Positions 6,517 through 7,438 of a stretch of DNA of 7,438 nt are shown here, piece after piece (the stretch's first letter is position 1; each line of letters opens with the position of its first letter). This DNA comes from Planctomycetaceae bacterium UBA2972 (GTDB taxonomy: Bacteria > Planctomycetota > Planctomycetia > Pirellulales > Pirellulaceae). The notes beneath the pieces are model-generated. The model made no database searches. It was given only the letters and a program-made list of their open reading frames with translations, and was not told where the DNA came from. The stretch is from the NCBI GenBank assembly GCA_002348315.1, contig DEAW01000025.1, positions 1 to 7,438 of the forward strand, written 5' to 3'. The position numbers were made by a program, and so were the translations under genes.

Positions 6517-7438
6517 CGTTCCCTAAACATTCGACTCAACACCACCTGGTGTAATAGATTCCGCATTGGGTATCCGCTCTCCTCTGTCTCTTGCAGGATA
6601 CGTTCAATTTCTGCTCGATCCGCAAATTCTATTTCCCCGCCGGTAGCAAACACCATCAGTTTAGACAAAACATTCCGTGCCACCTGTTCAGTTGATCCGA
6701 GCAAATGCTGTTTGTAGTCGCGAATATTATTAAATGACACACCTTCTACGGTAACTCCCGATGAATCTACACTTCGGCCCAGGTCGTAGTCAACAGACCC
6801 ATACCGTAAGCCGGCGTTCACCTCCCGAGTGATCCCCCGACTATTTCTGTAATTCTTACGATAGTTACCTACCGGATCAAAACTCTCCAAAGCGAAGCCC
6901 GGGGGGTCAATTTTCTTATGACACATTGCACACGACACATTTTCCTGATGTTTTGCCAGCGTTTCCCGGATGGTGGTTGCACCACGCGTATCAGGTTCAA
7001 TCGAACCAATACCAGGCGGAGGGGGATTGGGAGGCATACCCAGTAAGTTTGACAACACGAAATTACCTCGCTTTACAGGTGTAGTTACCGTGCCGTTTGC
7101 CGTAATCTTTGCAATTACCGCGTGCGTCAGGACTCCACCACGTACACTATCCGGACCAAGCTGAACTTTACGCATTTGCTCCCCTAAAACCCCGGGAACG
7201 TTGTAATGCTCCGCCAATTTCCTATTCATAAACGTAAATTTTGAATCTATAAGATTGGCGACACTCAGGTTCTCTTCTATCAAATGCGTAAAGAATAGAC
7301 GGGTTTCGGCCAACATGGCTCTGCGAAGTACATCATCGTATTCCGGGAAAAGATAAGCGTCAGGTGTCGTCTCATCAATCCGCCGCAGTTCCAACCATTG
7401 GTCCAAAAAGTCCTCGACGAATCGTCGTCCTTTCTCAT
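6513..7438 (-). CDS. DUF1592-DUF1588-DUF1585 planctomycete haem protein, C-terminal part (5' end off window)
   Basis: The frame is open through the right edge and ends at TGA 6513-6515, leaving 307 visible residues. In-frame TTG 7406 is an internal codon, not a start, because the family motif GRRFVEDFLDQWLELR runs straight through it. The C-terminal part of DUF1592 lies at about 7220-7436. DUF1588 (about 6860-7160) shows RGGVLTHA, the proline-rich LLGMPPNPPPPG segment, the haem motif CAMCH (6918-6932) and DPPGFALE. DUF1585 occupies about 6525-6740, with GSTEQVARNVLSKL, FATGGE and a LLHQVVLSRMF ending. Complete family members usually begin with a signal peptide, a PSCyt1-type cytochrome, DUF1587 and DUF1595, which would lie off the window. 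This gene followed by DUF1552 is a recurrent planctomycete pair. The protein is probably exported with a covalent c-type haem; its electron partner and substrate are unknown. Confidence 0.92.
   Translation of the reverse strand, partial: EKGRRFVEDFLDQWLELRRIDETTPDAYLFPEYDDVLRRAMLAETRLFFTHLIEENLSVANLIDSKFTFMNRKLAEHYNVPGVLGEQMRKVQLGPDSVRGGVLTHAVIAKITANGTVTTPVKRGNFVLSNLLGMPPNPPPPGIGSIEPDTRGATTIRETLAKHQENVSCAMCHKKIDPPGFALESFDPVGNYRKNYRNSRGITREVNAGLRYGSVDYDLGRSVDSSGVTVEGVSFNNIRDYKQHLLGSTEQVARNVLSKLMVFATGGEIEFADRAEIERILQETEESGYPMRNLLHQVVLSRMFRER
6519..6524 (-). promoter_or_regulatory. Ribosome binding site of the DUF1552 gene inside the upstream gene
   Basis: AGGGAA on the minus strand lies in the final codons of the DUF1588 gene. 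AGGGA ends 3 bases before ATG 6516 and 6 bases before ATG 6513, so the second ATG may be the true start. The stop TGA (6513-6515) and the ATG at 6516 share an ATGA overlap, a common arrangement for translational coupling. Confidence 0.55.

Noticed and set aside
6970..7164. 64-codon plus-strand frame
   Set aside because: It is antisense to the DUF1588 domain, whose haem and proline-rich motifs are clear on the minus strand.

Overview
The window looks like chromosomal DNA of a planctomycete, most likely of the Pirellulaceae/Rhodopirellula type. The evidence is family content. It holds a PSCyt1-DUF1549-DUF1553 secreted cytochrome, a DUF1592/DUF1588/DUF1585 protein followed by a DUF1552 protein, and a secreted glycoside hydrolase. 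These domain families are strongly amplified in Planctomycetes. Base composition is near 50% GC and similar across all genes, with no sign of a recent insertion. I see no tRNA, rRNA, CRISPR array, insertion sequence or phage gene.

Layout, left to right. (1) Positions 1-2224, minus strand: the N-terminal 741 codons of a large secreted c-type-cytochrome protein with an inserted lectin-like beta-sandwich; its C-terminus lies off the left edge. (2) Positions 2225-2423: a 199-base divergent control region with an inverted-repeat cluster. (3) Positions 2424-4913, plus strand: a secreted GH127-type (DUF1680) beta-L-arabinofuranosidase-like enzyme with all expected zinc and catalytic residues and a C-terminal discoidin-like domain. 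Its best start is a GTG with a good ribosome binding site. (4) Positions 4914-5220: an intergenic stretch between convergent genes, ending in a plausible rho-independent terminator. (5) Positions 5221-6516, minus strand: a DUF1552 (HXXSHH-motif) protein with a Tat-like leader. (6) Positions 6513-7438, minus strand: the C-terminal part of a DUF1592-DUF1588-DUF1585 haem protein, joined to gene 5 by an ATGA stop/start overlap and cut by the right edge.

Working together (inference): gene pair 6-5 is one translationally coupled operon of exported proteins of unknown biochemical role. The cytochrome and the GH127 enzyme are divergently transcribed from one short region, and both carry an accessory beta-sandwich domain that could bind glycans. 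A shared job in handling an arabinose-containing or related polysaccharide outside the cytoplasm is reasonable but unproven. No wholly new system is evident. The most useful leads are the cytochrome/GH127 pairing, the domain inserted in the cytochrome, the GH127 start correction, and a 4-base repeat overlapping the DUF1552 stop codon.
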